Of a DNA stretch of 45,510 bases, positions 1 through 6,986 are shown one piece after another (position 1 is the stretch's first letter; the number at the start of each line of letters is the position of its first letter). Both the position numbers and the translations under genes were made by a program. Source of the stretch: Streptosporangium minutum (lineage in GTDB: Bacteria > Actinomycetota > Actinomycetes > Streptosporangiales > Streptosporangiaceae); NCBI RefSeq assembly GCF_002149035.1, contig NZ_NGFP01000001.1, positions 23,321-68,830 of the forward strand, written 5' to 3'. The notes under the pieces were generated by a model. It searched no databases and was not told the origin of the DNA. It saw only the letters and a list, made by a program, of their open reading frames with translations.

Positions 1-724
1 CCTCGGCGCCACCCCTGCAGCCGGAGAACGCCTTGCCGAGGACCGCGACCGAGTTGCCGCAGATGTTGATCGGCGCGGTGATCGGGGCGTTGACCTGGTT
101 GCCGCCCAGGACGCTGTGGTCACCGCTGGTGCGGTTGCCGCCCGCCCCGCCCCGGCCGCCGCCGTTCCTGACCGACGCGCCGCCCTTGCAGCCCGCGACG
201 GCGGCGCCGAAGACCGCGACCGAGTTGCCGCAGGCGTTGATCGGCGCGGTGATCGGGGCGTTGACCTGGTTGCCGCCCAGGACGCTGTGGTCACCGCTGG
301 TGCGGTTGCCGCCCGCCCCGCCCCGGCCGCCGCCGTTCCTGACCGACGCGCCGCCCGCGCAGCCCGCCTCGGAGCCGCCGAACAGGGACAGCGCGTTGCC
401 GCAGGCGTTGATCGGCGCGGTGATCGGGGCGTTGACCTGGTTGCCGCCCAGGACGCTGCCCCGGCCGGAGGTCTGGCCGGGGATGCCGTTGCCGCCGGTG
501 TTCTCGACGGAGGCACCGCCCTTGGAGGCCGCGGACGCGTCGCCGACGACGCCGGCGGCGTTGCCGCTGATGTCGATCGGCAGGGAGATCGGGATGTTGA
601 CCTGGTTGCCGCCGCCGATGGAGTTGTCACCGGAGGTGTCCGCGAACGCCGTACCGCTGCCGAGGGTCATGACACCCAGCGCGAGCAGTGCCGCGGGGGT
701 CGTGCTCTTAACCCACGTACGCAT
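1..724 (-). CDS. Chaplin-like repeat protein (3' end outside window)
   Basis: Secreted hydrophobic surface protein of the chaplin family (DUF320); chaplins assemble into amyloid-like films on aerial hyphae and spores. Read leftward from an ATG at 722-724 with an AAGGAG eight bases upstream (733-738). The N-terminus is a signal peptide (MRTWVKSTTPAALLALG, ending near AFA-DT). Four repeat units follow, each with a GGNQVN(A/I)PI core. Units 2 to 4 start about 171 bp (57 residues) apart, are nearly identical and carry the chaplin Cys pair (INACGN ... GC.GG); the first unit lacks both Cys and reads IDISGN. Longer than the classical short chaplins, so a multi-domain member. No sorting signal can be judged because the C-terminus lies beyond base 1. 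Confidence 0.85.
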   Translation of the reverse strand, partial: MRTWVKSTTPAALLALGVMTLGSGTAFADTSGDNSIGGGNQVNIPISLPIDISGNAAGVVGDASAASKGGASVENTGGNGIPGQTSGRGSVLGGNQVNAPITAPINACGNALSLFGGSEAGCAGGASVRNGGGRGGAGGNRTSGDHSVLGGNQVNAPITAPINACGNSVAVFGAAVAGCKGGASVRNGGGRGGAGGNRTSGDHSVLGGNQVNAPITAPINICGNSVAVLGKAFSGCRGGAE

Positions 725-974
725 GATTGATGCTCCTTGCGGTTCTTGGGGGGATACCTGACATCTCGTGGCCGGCGTGCGAGGCCATGCGAGGTCCTGA
801 CGAGAGCCCGCACAGCGGAAGCCCCGACGGCCGTCACGAGGGATGGGAGATTGCTCACCGTCATGGACGGGCGGCTCCCCTGGAGATGGGGACCAAGGCC
901 CTGAAGACGGGACTGGGAGACGCTCCGCGACCGGCGGGTCCGACTGGGGAACGAGGCCGGTCTAGGGGGCGGAG

Positions 975-1616
975 TCAGTCAGGGGAGAAGGAAGGGTCGT
1001 CCGCCGCTGTGCGGACGACGGGGGGGAGCACGCACGCCAGCGGGGCGCGCTGCGCCATCAACCGCGGGTCGTAGACGAACCGCGAGACGTCCCCCACACC
1101 CGGCCCGGAGATGCCGGGTCCACCGCTGCTCTGAGGCACGAACCCGTCGGCGCCAGAGCTGTGGTCGACGGTGGCGGGTGCCGGGGATGCCGGCTTCGAC
1201 TGACTGGTGAGCCCGTCCACACCTCGCCCGGCCATGGCTTCGGCGTTTCCTGTCGCCGACAGCCCGCCGCTGTCCGTGGGGAAGACATCGGCCTGAGGAG
1301 CCGATCCGGAAGCGGCTGAGTCGGGGGCGTCGGAATGCGCCACTCCTGCGTCGGAACTCGCCACTCCTGTCGCCGCGGTGGTGTCCGCGGCCGCCGGAGC
1401 GGCGCCAAGGAGCCCGAAGACGACTGCGAGCAACCAACCGACGGCCAGCAGGCCGCCGATCGCGAAGACCCGCCTGACGATCCGCCGGGCGCCGGCCGCG
1501 AACCGCGCCATCCGGTCAGCCCAGGCGAAGATCGCGCCGTCGGCGGGAACGGCCACGGGCACGCGCTGGGCAGCGGGCGAGGACGCCCTCCACTGCCCCT
1601 GCGGCATCCGTGCCAC
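975..1616 (-). CDS. Secreted or membrane-anchored protein of unknown function
   Basis: A 213-residue protein that I do not recognise. The chosen GTG start has a GGGAGG four bases upstream; an internal ATG three codons later is possible. After about 45 basic or Ala-rich residues comes a hydrophobic segment (VFAIGGLLAVGWLLAVVFGL) ending in APAAADT, which looks like a signal peptide with an A-x-A cleavage site or a membrane anchor. The remaining 135 residues are low complexity, rich in Ala, Ser, Gly, Asp and Pro, with no motif visible. It lies directly upstream of the chaplin-like gene in the same direction, so a cell-surface role is plausible but unproven. Confidence 0.6.
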   Translation of the reverse strand: MARMPQGQWRASSPAAQRVPVAVPADGAIFAWADRMARFAAGARRIVRRVFAIGGLLAVGWLLAVVFGLLGAAPAAADTTAATGVASSDAGVAHSDAPDSAASGSAPQADVFPTDSGGLSATGNAEAMAGRGVDGLTSQSKPASPAPATVDHSSGADGFVPQSSGGPGISGPGVGDVSRFVYDPRLMAQRAPLACVLPPVVRTAADDPSFSPD

Positions 1617-1727
1617 GTGACCTCCCCAAAGCTCCCGGGTGGGCCGCTTGTCGCATGACCCAACCCCTCAACGGAGAGTTACGTTAGCACTACGACGAGT
1701 CAGTGCAATGAGTTTCCAGGGAATGTC

Positions 1728-3035
1728 TCAGCAACCGTCCAGGAAGCGGTCAAGCACCCGGACCCCGAACCGGAGCGAATCCACCGGCACCCGCTCGTCC
1801 ACCCCATGGAACATTCCAGAGAAGTCCAAGTCCGCCGGGAGCTTCAACGGCGCGAACCCGAAACCGCGCATGCCCAGCCGGCTGAACGCCTTCAGGTCCG
1901 TGCCGCCCGACAGGGTGTACGGCACGGCGAGCGCACCGGGGTCCTCGGCGAGCAGCGCGTCGGCCATCGCCCGCACCAGCGGCCCGTCGAAACCGGTCTC
2001 GACGGCGATGTCGTGGTAGACGAACTCCCTGGTCACGTTGGGACCGAGCAGCTCGTCGATCGTCTGGAAGAACTCGTCCTCGTATCCGGGCAGGAAGCGG
2101 CCGTCCACGTGCGCGGTCGCGGTCTGCGGGATCACGTTGGCCTTGTAGCCGCCCTGCAGCATGGTGGGGTTGGCGGTGTTGCGCAGCGTGGCGCCGATCA
2201 TCCGGGCCAGCGGCCCGAGCTTGGCCACGGTCGCCTCGGCGTCGTCCAGGTCGAGTTCGAGCTCCAGCGCCTTGGAGGTCTCGGCGAGGAAGGTCCTGAC
2301 CGTCTGCGTGAGCCGTACCGGCCAGTCGTAACGCCCGATGCGGCCGACCGCCTCGGCCAGCTCGGTGATCGCGTTCTCGTCGTTGAGCATGGAGCCGTGC
2401 CCGGCCCGCCCGCCGGCGGTCAGCCGCATCCAGGCGATGCCCTTCTCCGCCGCCTCGATGAGATAGAGCCTGCGGGCCTCGTCGATGGAGACGCTGAACC
2501 CGCCGACCTCCCCGATCGCCTCGGTGCACCCGTCGAACAGGTCCTTGTGCTTGTCGGCCAGCCACTGCGCGCCGTAGGTGCCGCCGGCCTCCTCGTCGGC
2601 GGTGAACGCCAGCACCACGTCCCGCGGCGGGCGGCGTCCCTCGCTGAGCCGCTGCCGGACGACCGCGAGGATCATCGCGTCCATGTTCTTCATGTCGACC
2701 GCGCCGCGCCCCCAGACGCACCCGTCGGCGATCTCCCCGCCGAGCGGGTGGTGGGTCCAGTCGCCGGCGTCGAACGGGACGACGTCGAGGTGGCCGTGGA
2801 GCAGCAGCGCGTCGCGGGAGGAGTCCTCCCCCTCGATGCGGGCGATCACGTTCGCCCGGCGGCTGTCCGATTCCAGGATCTGCGGCTCCAGCCCGACCTC
2901 CGCCAGCTTGCCTGCCACGTACTCGGCGGCGGCCCGCTCGCCGGGGCCGGAGTTGTCGCCCGCGTTGGTCGAGTCGATCCGGATCAGGTCACGGCACAGC
3001 CCGGCGACCTCGTCCTCGCCATTGAGCGCGGTCAT
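1728..3035 (-). CDS. M20/M25/M40 family metallopeptidase
   Basis: A 435-residue zinc-dependent peptidase or deacylase of the M20 family (carboxypeptidase G2, DapE and ArgE relatives). Visible ligand motifs are HGHLDVVP at residues 80-87, GAVDMKN at 111-117 with the bridging Asp114, TADEEAGG with catalytic Glu148 and ligand Glu149, and a C-terminal FHGVDERVP carrying the last His. The dimerisation domain between them has the usual TAGGRAGHGS. The ATG start at 3033-3035 is supported by AAGGAG five bases upstream, although the frame stays open further upstream through the tRNA. The substrate cannot be deduced. No N-terminal signal is seen, so it is cytoplasmic. Confidence 0.92.
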   Translation of the reverse strand: MTALNGEDEVAGLCRDLIRIDSTNAGDNSGPGERAAAEYVAGKLAEVGLEPQILESDSRRANVIARIEGEDSSRDALLLHGHLDVVPFDAGDWTHHPLGGEIADGCVWGRGAVDMKNMDAMILAVVRQRLSEGRRPPRDVVLAFTADEEAGGTYGAQWLADKHKDLFDGCTEAIGEVGGFSVSIDEARRLYLIEAAEKGIAWMRLTAGGRAGHGSMLNDENAITELAEAVGRIGRYDWPVRLTQTVRTFLAETSKALELELDLDDAEATVAKLGPLARMIGATLRNTANPTMLQGGYKANVIPQTATAHVDGRFLPGYEDEFFQTIDELLGPNVTREFVYHDIAVETGFDGPLVRAMADALLAEDPGALAVPYTLSGGTDLKAFSRLGMRGFGFAPLKLPADLDFSGMFHGVDERVPVDSLRFGVRVLDRFLDGC

Positions 3036-3198
3036 GTCGACTCCTTCGGTTTGGTACGGCTTGCGCCTCCATCCTGCCGCCGCCGGGCTCCCGCGGGCAT
3101 CCCCCGGAGGCGGGTCGCTTACCGATATGACGCGAGCCCAAGAGTTTGCTAACCTGAGTCCGCCGACGCGGGATGACGGTCCCGCGTGCAGGCACCAA

Positions 3199-3284
3199 GT
3201 CCGGGTGGCGGAATAGGCAGACGCGCTAGCTTGAGGTGCTAGTGCCCTTTGCGGGGCATGGGGGTTCAAGTCCCCCCTCGGACA
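3199..3284 (+). tRNA. tRNA-Leu (anticodon GAG)
   Basis: An 86-nt class II tRNA. The acceptor arm GTCCGGG (3199-3205) pairs with CTCGGAC (3277-3283) through one G-T wobble, and the discriminator base is A3284. The anticodon stem CTAGC/GCTAG encloses the loop TTGAGGT with anticodon GAG at 3233-3235, reading CTC Leu codons. A long variable arm (GTGCCC...GGGGCA) and the TTCAAGT T-loop are present. CCA is not encoded (CAA follows). Its 3' half is antisense to the integrase C-terminus and is repeated at 31174, so it is the integration target. Confidence 0.96.
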
Positions 3285-4932
3285 CAAACTGGTACCCCAT
3301 AGGGTCCTGGTCACTTAACGAAGTGACCAGGACTTTTCTTTTGCCCGGGTGATAGACGAGCCGCAGGCCCAGACCTGTGTAGATCTTCGCCTTCCGCGCC
3401 GGGTCCGCCCGGCCCAGCAGCTCTACCAAATCACCCAGCTCGGCCAGTATCGCCGCCAATGACTCCCGGTCGAGACGTCGCGGCCGGGCGACCGGGATCC
3501 GGGCGAGCCGCTGCTCGGCCGCGCTCCTGCGGGTCTGCTCCTGCCGGATCCACCCCGCGACCACCGCAGGGTCGGCGCCGGCCTCCAGCGCGGCGCGGTG
3601 CAGGCCCAGCCTGCGCTCGGAGTCGGCGATCTGGCGGCGGAGGGCGACGATCTCGGCCGCTCCCGGTCGATCGAGATCGTGAGCGGCTGCGAGCGCCTCC
3701 ACGGTCCGCTCCACGTTGGACGGCCTGAATAGCCTGCCGAGCCAGCGATCGAGCCGCGGCGCGATGTCGGCCTCGCGCAGGTAGACGTTCCTCGGATGCA
3801 TCACGTGGTTGGCCAGCGCGTACTCCTGCGGAAAGCGGCACCGGTAATACGGAGCTTCGTTGCTCCAGTGTCCCTGCATCCGGCGCTCACACAGGCCGCA
3901 GAACAGCAGGCCGCGCAGCTGGTACGGCTGGCGGGTCCGGCGGACCGTCTTGTCGGTCTGGCGTCCGCCCCGGGCCGACAGCGTCTCCTGAGTCGCCTGG
4001 AAGTCCTCCGGGCTGACGATCGGCGGGTGGGCCACGGCATCGGACCAGACCCACTGCTCCTCGGTGTTCCACCGGAGTTTGGTGGTGTGGCCCAGGCCGA
4101 CGTCGTCGACATCGAGGAGGACCTCGTCCTTGCGCTGCCGGTTCCAGACCTGGTGGCCGGTGTAGCGGGGATTGGTGAGGATGGCCCGCACCGCGCTCTT
4201 GGACCAGGCGATGCCGACGCGGTGCCGGTTGCGCTCGGGGTCGTGCGCGGACGGGCTGGGGATGCCGTCCCGGGTGAGCCCCTCGGCGATGGCGAACAGG
4301 CCGTGGCCGTTCAGGAACTCGGCGAAGATGCGGGCCACGACGGGCGCGGCGACCGGGTCGAGCTCCAGCCGGTGCAGCCGGCGGCCGTCGGCGGCCTTGG
4401 CCGGGTTGGGGTGCGGGCCGGCGTCACCGAGGCGATAGCCGTACGGCGGCCGCCCGCCGAGGAAGCGGCCCTCCATCTGGGCCTGGGCCGACATCGCGGT
4501 CCGGACCCGGATCTTGATCCGGTTGCGCTCGCCCTTGCTCATCCCGCCGAAGACGCTCATCACCAGGTCGTGCGCCTCGTTGGCCGGGTCGATGGGCCCG
4601 CCGACCTCGGGCACCCACAGCGGCACTCCGAAGTGCTCGAAGACCGGGAAGGTCAGGCCGTACTGGTTGCCGTAGAAGGCCCGATGCGGCTCGCCGATCA
4701 CCACGGCCTCGAAGCCGCGCTCCGGGTCGCGCAGCTCGGCCAGCAGCGCCGAAGCCTGCGGACGGCGCTGCCACGGGATCGAGCGGGACTTGTCCACGTC
4801 GAAGAACTCGGTGACGATCTCCCCGCCGCGCGACTCGATCAGCGCCCGCGACCGGGTGATCTGCCAGGCCCGCGATGACGCGGGATCCTGGTTGTCCTCG
4901 GTCGAGACCCGACCGTAGAAGGCGAACCGCAT
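3226..4932 (-). CDS. int: Large serine integrase overlapping tRNA-Leu
   Basis: A 568-residue site-specific recombinase. The N-terminal resolvase domain begins MRFAFYGRVSTED, with Ser10 as the expected nucleophile, and extends to about residue 150. A Recombinase domain follows (GRPPYGYRLGDAG onward), then a zinc ribbon (LRGLLFCGLCERRM ... YYRCRF) and a coiled-coil region. The ATG start has GGAG seven bases upstream. The last 20 or so codons (SEGGLEPPCPAKGTSTSS, then TAG at 3226) are antisense to the tRNA-Leu 3' half. That tail is the hallmark of an integrase abutting its attachment site. It is the last gene of the leftward element train. Most large serine integrases do not target tRNA genes, which makes this pairing notable. 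Confidence 0.93.
   Translation of the reverse strand: MRFAFYGRVSTEDNQDPASSRAWQITRSRALIESRGGEIVTEFFDVDKSRSIPWQRRPQASALLAELRDPERGFEAVVIGEPHRAFYGNQYGLTFPVFEHFGVPLWVPEVGGPIDPANEAHDLVMSVFGGMSKGERNRIKIRVRTAMSAQAQMEGRFLGGRPPYGYRLGDAGPHPNPAKAADGRRLHRLELDPVAAPVVARIFAEFLNGHGLFAIAEGLTRDGIPSPSAHDPERNRHRVGIAWSKSAVRAILTNPRYTGHQVWNRQRKDEVLLDVDDVGLGHTTKLRWNTEEQWVWSDAVAHPPIVSPEDFQATQETLSARGGRQTDKTVRRTRQPYQLRGLLFCGLCERRMQGHWSNEAPYYRCRFPQEYALANHVMHPRNVYLREADIAPRLDRWLGRLFRPSNVERTVEALAAAHDLDRPGAAEIVALRRQIADSERRLGLHRAALEAGADPAVVAGWIRQEQTRRSAAEQRLARIPVARPRRLDRESLAAILAELGDLVELLGRADPARKAKIYTGLGLRLVYHPGKRKVLVTSLSDQDPMGYQFVSEGGLEPPCPAKGTSTSS
3262..3285 (+). repeat. attL candidate: tRNA-Leu 3' end, left copy
   Basis: GGGTTCAAGTCCCCCC followed by TCGGACAC: the T-arm and acceptor strand of tRNA-Leu(GAG). 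The right copy at 31174-31197 differs only at T-loop position 3268 (A here, G there). The integrase gene reads antisense across this repeat. Confidence 0.7.
3304..3341 (+). terminator. Rho-independent terminator downstream of tRNA-Leu
   Basis: A perfect 11-bp inverted repeat (GTCCTGGTCAC at 3304-3314, GTGACCAGGAC at 3323-3333) with an 8-nt loop, followed by TTTTCTTTT. It follows the tRNA by 19 bases and should end its transcript. It lies inside the antisense integrase reading frame, where it encodes the stretch VTSLSDQDP. A similar but imperfect hairpin (31216-31245) follows the right repeat copy. Confidence 0.8.
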
Positions 4933-4959
4933 CGGTGCTCTCCAGCTCCTGTCTCTGTC

Positions 4960-5115
4960 TCAGGCGACGTCGGGTACGGCGCTGCGGCGCAGCTCCGCGT
5001 GGGCTTCCAGCAGGATCTCCAGAAGCTCCCGCGCCGCGCTGGGGTTCAGGGCCGGCGAGCCCTGCGGGAGCACCACGTTGACGCCGTGCTGGTCGGATTT
5101 CTTGGTGGCGGCCAT
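4960..5115 (-). CDS. Small hypothetical protein upstream of int
   Basis: A 51-residue protein starting MAATKKSDQHGVNVVLPQGS and ending in an acidic/amphipathic helix (ARELLEILLEAHAELRRS). The ATG at 5113-5115 has an AGGAG ten bases upstream; the frame stays open further upstream with no better ribosome site. Not recognised. It lies 27 bp before int in the same direction, so it is probably co-transcribed and could be an integrase accessory. No DNA-binding motif is visible. Confidence 0.55.
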   Translation of the reverse strand: MAATKKSDQHGVNVVLPQGSPALNPSAARELLEILLEAHAELRRSAVPDVA

Positions 5116-5201
5116 GATGGTCACGCTCCTGTTCGTGGATGGGAGTGCGGCTCCGGTGGCTTGCTTGGCGGTGGGCGCCGGGGCCGCTTCAAGCTGGGTC
5201 G

Positions 5202-6086
5202 TCACGAGGTGGCCGGGGTACGGCCGCGCCTGCACAGGGCGCACAGGCTGGGATGGGCGGCGCCGTGCGGGCACCCGGCGGCGAGGGCCTCGGCCAGGGT
5301 CCGGTCGGCCGGCCCGGCCCGAGGTCCGGAGACCAGCGGCTCAGGGAGCTCGGCCAGGCGGCTGGTCAGGACGGCGTAGGCGTTGCGGACGCCGGTGGCG
5401 TTGGCCCCGACGTGCTCGGCCAGCCCGGCGGGCGTCCAGCCGTCGGCCAGCGCGGCCAGGACGGCCGGGGCCAGGCGCCGGACCTGAGCCGGCGACAGCG
5501 GCCAGGCCGGTCCGAGCGCGGCGACGAACCGCCGGACCGGTTCCGGGTTTTCCTGCCCGGGATCACCGCCGCCGCCCGGACCCCGGCCCGACACTGGGGC
5601 GGCCGCCGCGAGCGGCCGCGGGGGTGGTGGTGGTTCCTGGTGGTTCTTTGGTGGATCGGATGACACCTGTGTCACCCCTCCCCTGACGCCTGTGTCACCC
5701 CTCGCGGTCGCAGGCGTCAGCCCGGACAGATCGTCAGGGGTGACATCCTGTCCGGGGTCGAACGAGTTATCCACAGTTTCCACAGACTCGTACACAGGTT
5801 CGAGCTCATTACGCACAGGCTTCTGGAGCACCAAGGAGTACCCGTTGGTGCCCCTCGGCCCGGCTCCGCGGTTCACGATCAGGTGCCCGGCGGCGACCAG
5901 CTCGGCGATGACCCGCCGGACCGAGCGAGGAGTGATGTTGGCCTTGCGCGCGACGGTGGCCACCGCCGGCCAGCACCCGCCGCCGTCGTCCCGGGAACAG
6001 GCGTCAGCGAGGGCGAGGAGCACCAGACGCTGGTTGCCCGAGGTCGGCGAGTGCTGCCACACCCAGTTCATGACCGCGATGCTCAT
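5202..6086 (-). CDS. Winged-helix replication-type protein
   Basis: A 294-residue protein. Residues 1-80 form a winged helix-turn-helix typical of plasmid and phage replication initiators (NQRLVLLALADACSRDD ... NITPRSVRRVIAELVAAGHL). A low-complexity acidic/Pro-rich linker of about 90 residues follows, then a C-terminal helical domain (PLSPAQVRRLAPAVLAALADG). The ATG at 6084-6086 has GGGAG five bases upstream. By position and fold it is the likely replication initiator of the element; no other Rep or primase gene is visible. Its linker DNA carries a perfect DnaA box and repeats (5661-5785), as when an initiator gene contains its own origin. It could instead be a transcription factor. Confidence 0.65.
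   Translation of the reverse strand: MSIAVMNWVWQHSPTSGNQRLVLLALADACSRDDGGGCWPAVATVARKANITPRSVRRVIAELVAAGHLIVNRGAGPRGTNGYSLVLQKPVRNELEPVYESVETVDNSFDPGQDVTPDDLSGLTPATARGDTGVRGGVTQVSSDPPKNHQEPPPPPRPLAAAAPVSGRGPGGGGDPGQENPEPVRRFVAALGPAWPLSPAQVRRLAPAVLAALADGWTPAGLAEHVGANATGVRNAYAVLTSRLAELPEPLVSGPRAGPADRTLAEALAAGCPHGAAHPSLCALCRRGRTPATS
5661..5785. other. Candidate replication origin inside the rep-like gene
   Basis: Two identical 15-bp direct repeats, CCTGTGTCACCCCTC at 5666-5680 and 5689-5703, lie 23 bp apart. A third inverted copy of the core (GGGGTGACA) is at 5737-5745. A perfect DnaA box TTATCCACA is at 5767-5775 and a near box TTTCCACAG at 5777-5785. All lie in the part of the gene coding for the low-complexity linker. 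The combination of iterons and DnaA boxes is characteristic of origins; function is inferred. Confidence 0.55.
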
Positions 6087-6200
6087 GAGGTCTCCCAGGT
6101 CGGTTCAACGAGATTGGCCGGCGCAGCCCACGGAACGGACGCATGTCGGGCCCCTCGCCCGAATTGGCGGGCGAGGGTGGCGTCTGGGACGTGTGTGCGG

Positions 6201-6431
6201 TCAGGCATCGGCCTGGCCGCGCTTATCGAGAAGGCCGGTCAGGGGGATGAGCACCCGACGCAGCGCGCTCACCGTGCACACCACCTGGTGGTAGCCCTCT
6301 CGCTCCCGGCCCAGGGCCATCCACGCACGAGCGGACGCAGAGCGACGGACTGCTGCCTGCTCAACCGGGAACGTAGCGGGGTCCGTGTTCATGGTGGGTA
6401 GCGCGGGCGAGATCACGACGGTGATGGTCAT
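6201..6431 (-). CDS. Small hypothetical protein
   Basis: A 76-residue protein (MTITVVISPALPTMN...) whose ATG lies 3 bp after the end of the upstream gene, so translation is probably coupled. The middle is basic and aromatic (ARAWMALGREREGYHQVV) and the C-terminus carries a short amphipathic helix. No motif is recognised. Small genes of this kind are common between rep and tra genes in actinomycete elements. Confidence 0.5.
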   Translation of the reverse strand: MTITVVISPALPTMNTDPATFPVEQAAVRRSASARAWMALGREREGYHQVVCTVSALRRVLIPLTGLLDKRGQADA

Positions 6432-6434
6432 CGG

Positions 6435-6986
6435 TCAGGCCACACCAAGCATGTCGATCAGCTCGGCGACCTCGGCGGCGGTGCGGCCGTAGCGCGCGCA
6501 CAGCCGCCGCGTGGCGGCGAGCTCCTCCTCGTTCAGCTCTGGGATCGGCCCGGTGAACATGCCGCGGTCGCCGAGCTGGTTGCCGAGCCCGGAGTCGTTG
6601 CCGGTCTCAGAGCGGCGCGGCTTGGGCTTGCGCGCCGTACGGCGCGGGGTGCGCGGAGCGGCCGGGGCCGGGCGAGCCGTACGGCACCGCCCGGCCGGAG
6701 TGCCGGCGAGCGGCTCGGCGGCCACGGGGGTGCTCTGCGCGGCCTCGGCCTCGGTCGCGGGGATGTCCGCGGCGGCCTGGTCGTGCTCGGCGTGCCGGTA
6801 GGCCTCACCGGTCGTCTCGGCCAGCCGGGTCCGCAGCCGCTCCAGTGCGCCGGCGACCCGGTCGGCGGCCGCGCGGACCTTGCGGTCGGGGCAGGTGCGG
6901 GCCAGCTCCAGCAGGTCGGCGGCGGCCGCGGTGGTGATGTGCTGGCGTAGCGCGGCGATCGCGGTGGTCTCGCTCGGGGCAGGCAT
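6435..6986 (-). CDS. Hypothetical protein with basic linker
   Basis: A 183-residue protein. An N-terminal Ala-rich helical region (residues 1-70) is followed by an Ala/Pro/Arg-rich basic linker (RTPRRTARKPKPRRSE) and a conserved-looking C-terminal helix (LNEEELAATRRLCARYGRTA ... EVAELIDMLG). The start overlaps the stop of the Nudix gene (ATGA arrangement), so the two are translationally coupled. The basic linker suggests nucleic-acid contact, but no named domain is recognised. Confidence 0.6.
   Translation of the reverse strand: MPAPSETTAIAALRQHITTAAAADLLELARTCPDRKVRAAADRVAGALERLRTRLAETTGEAYRHAEHDQAAADIPATEAEAAQSTPVAAEPLAGTPAGRCRTARPAPAAPRTPRRTARKPKPRRSETGNDSGLGNQLGDRGMFTGPIPELNEEELAATRRLCARYGRTAAEVAELIDMLGVA

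Noticed and set aside
33-761. Plus-strand repeat protein with GALTWLPPRT units
   Set aside because: It is the complement of the chaplin-like gene; signal peptide, ribosome site and chaplin motifs are on the minus strand.
3119-3165. Promoter for tRNA-Leu (TTACCG ... TAACCT)
   Set aside because: The spacing between the two boxes is about 23 bp, too wide for a confident call.
3036-3314. N-terminal extension of the M20 peptidase through the tRNA region
   Set aside because: The frame is open but the extension overlaps the tRNA and shows no family similarity; the ATG at 3035 has a good ribosome site and fits the usual length.
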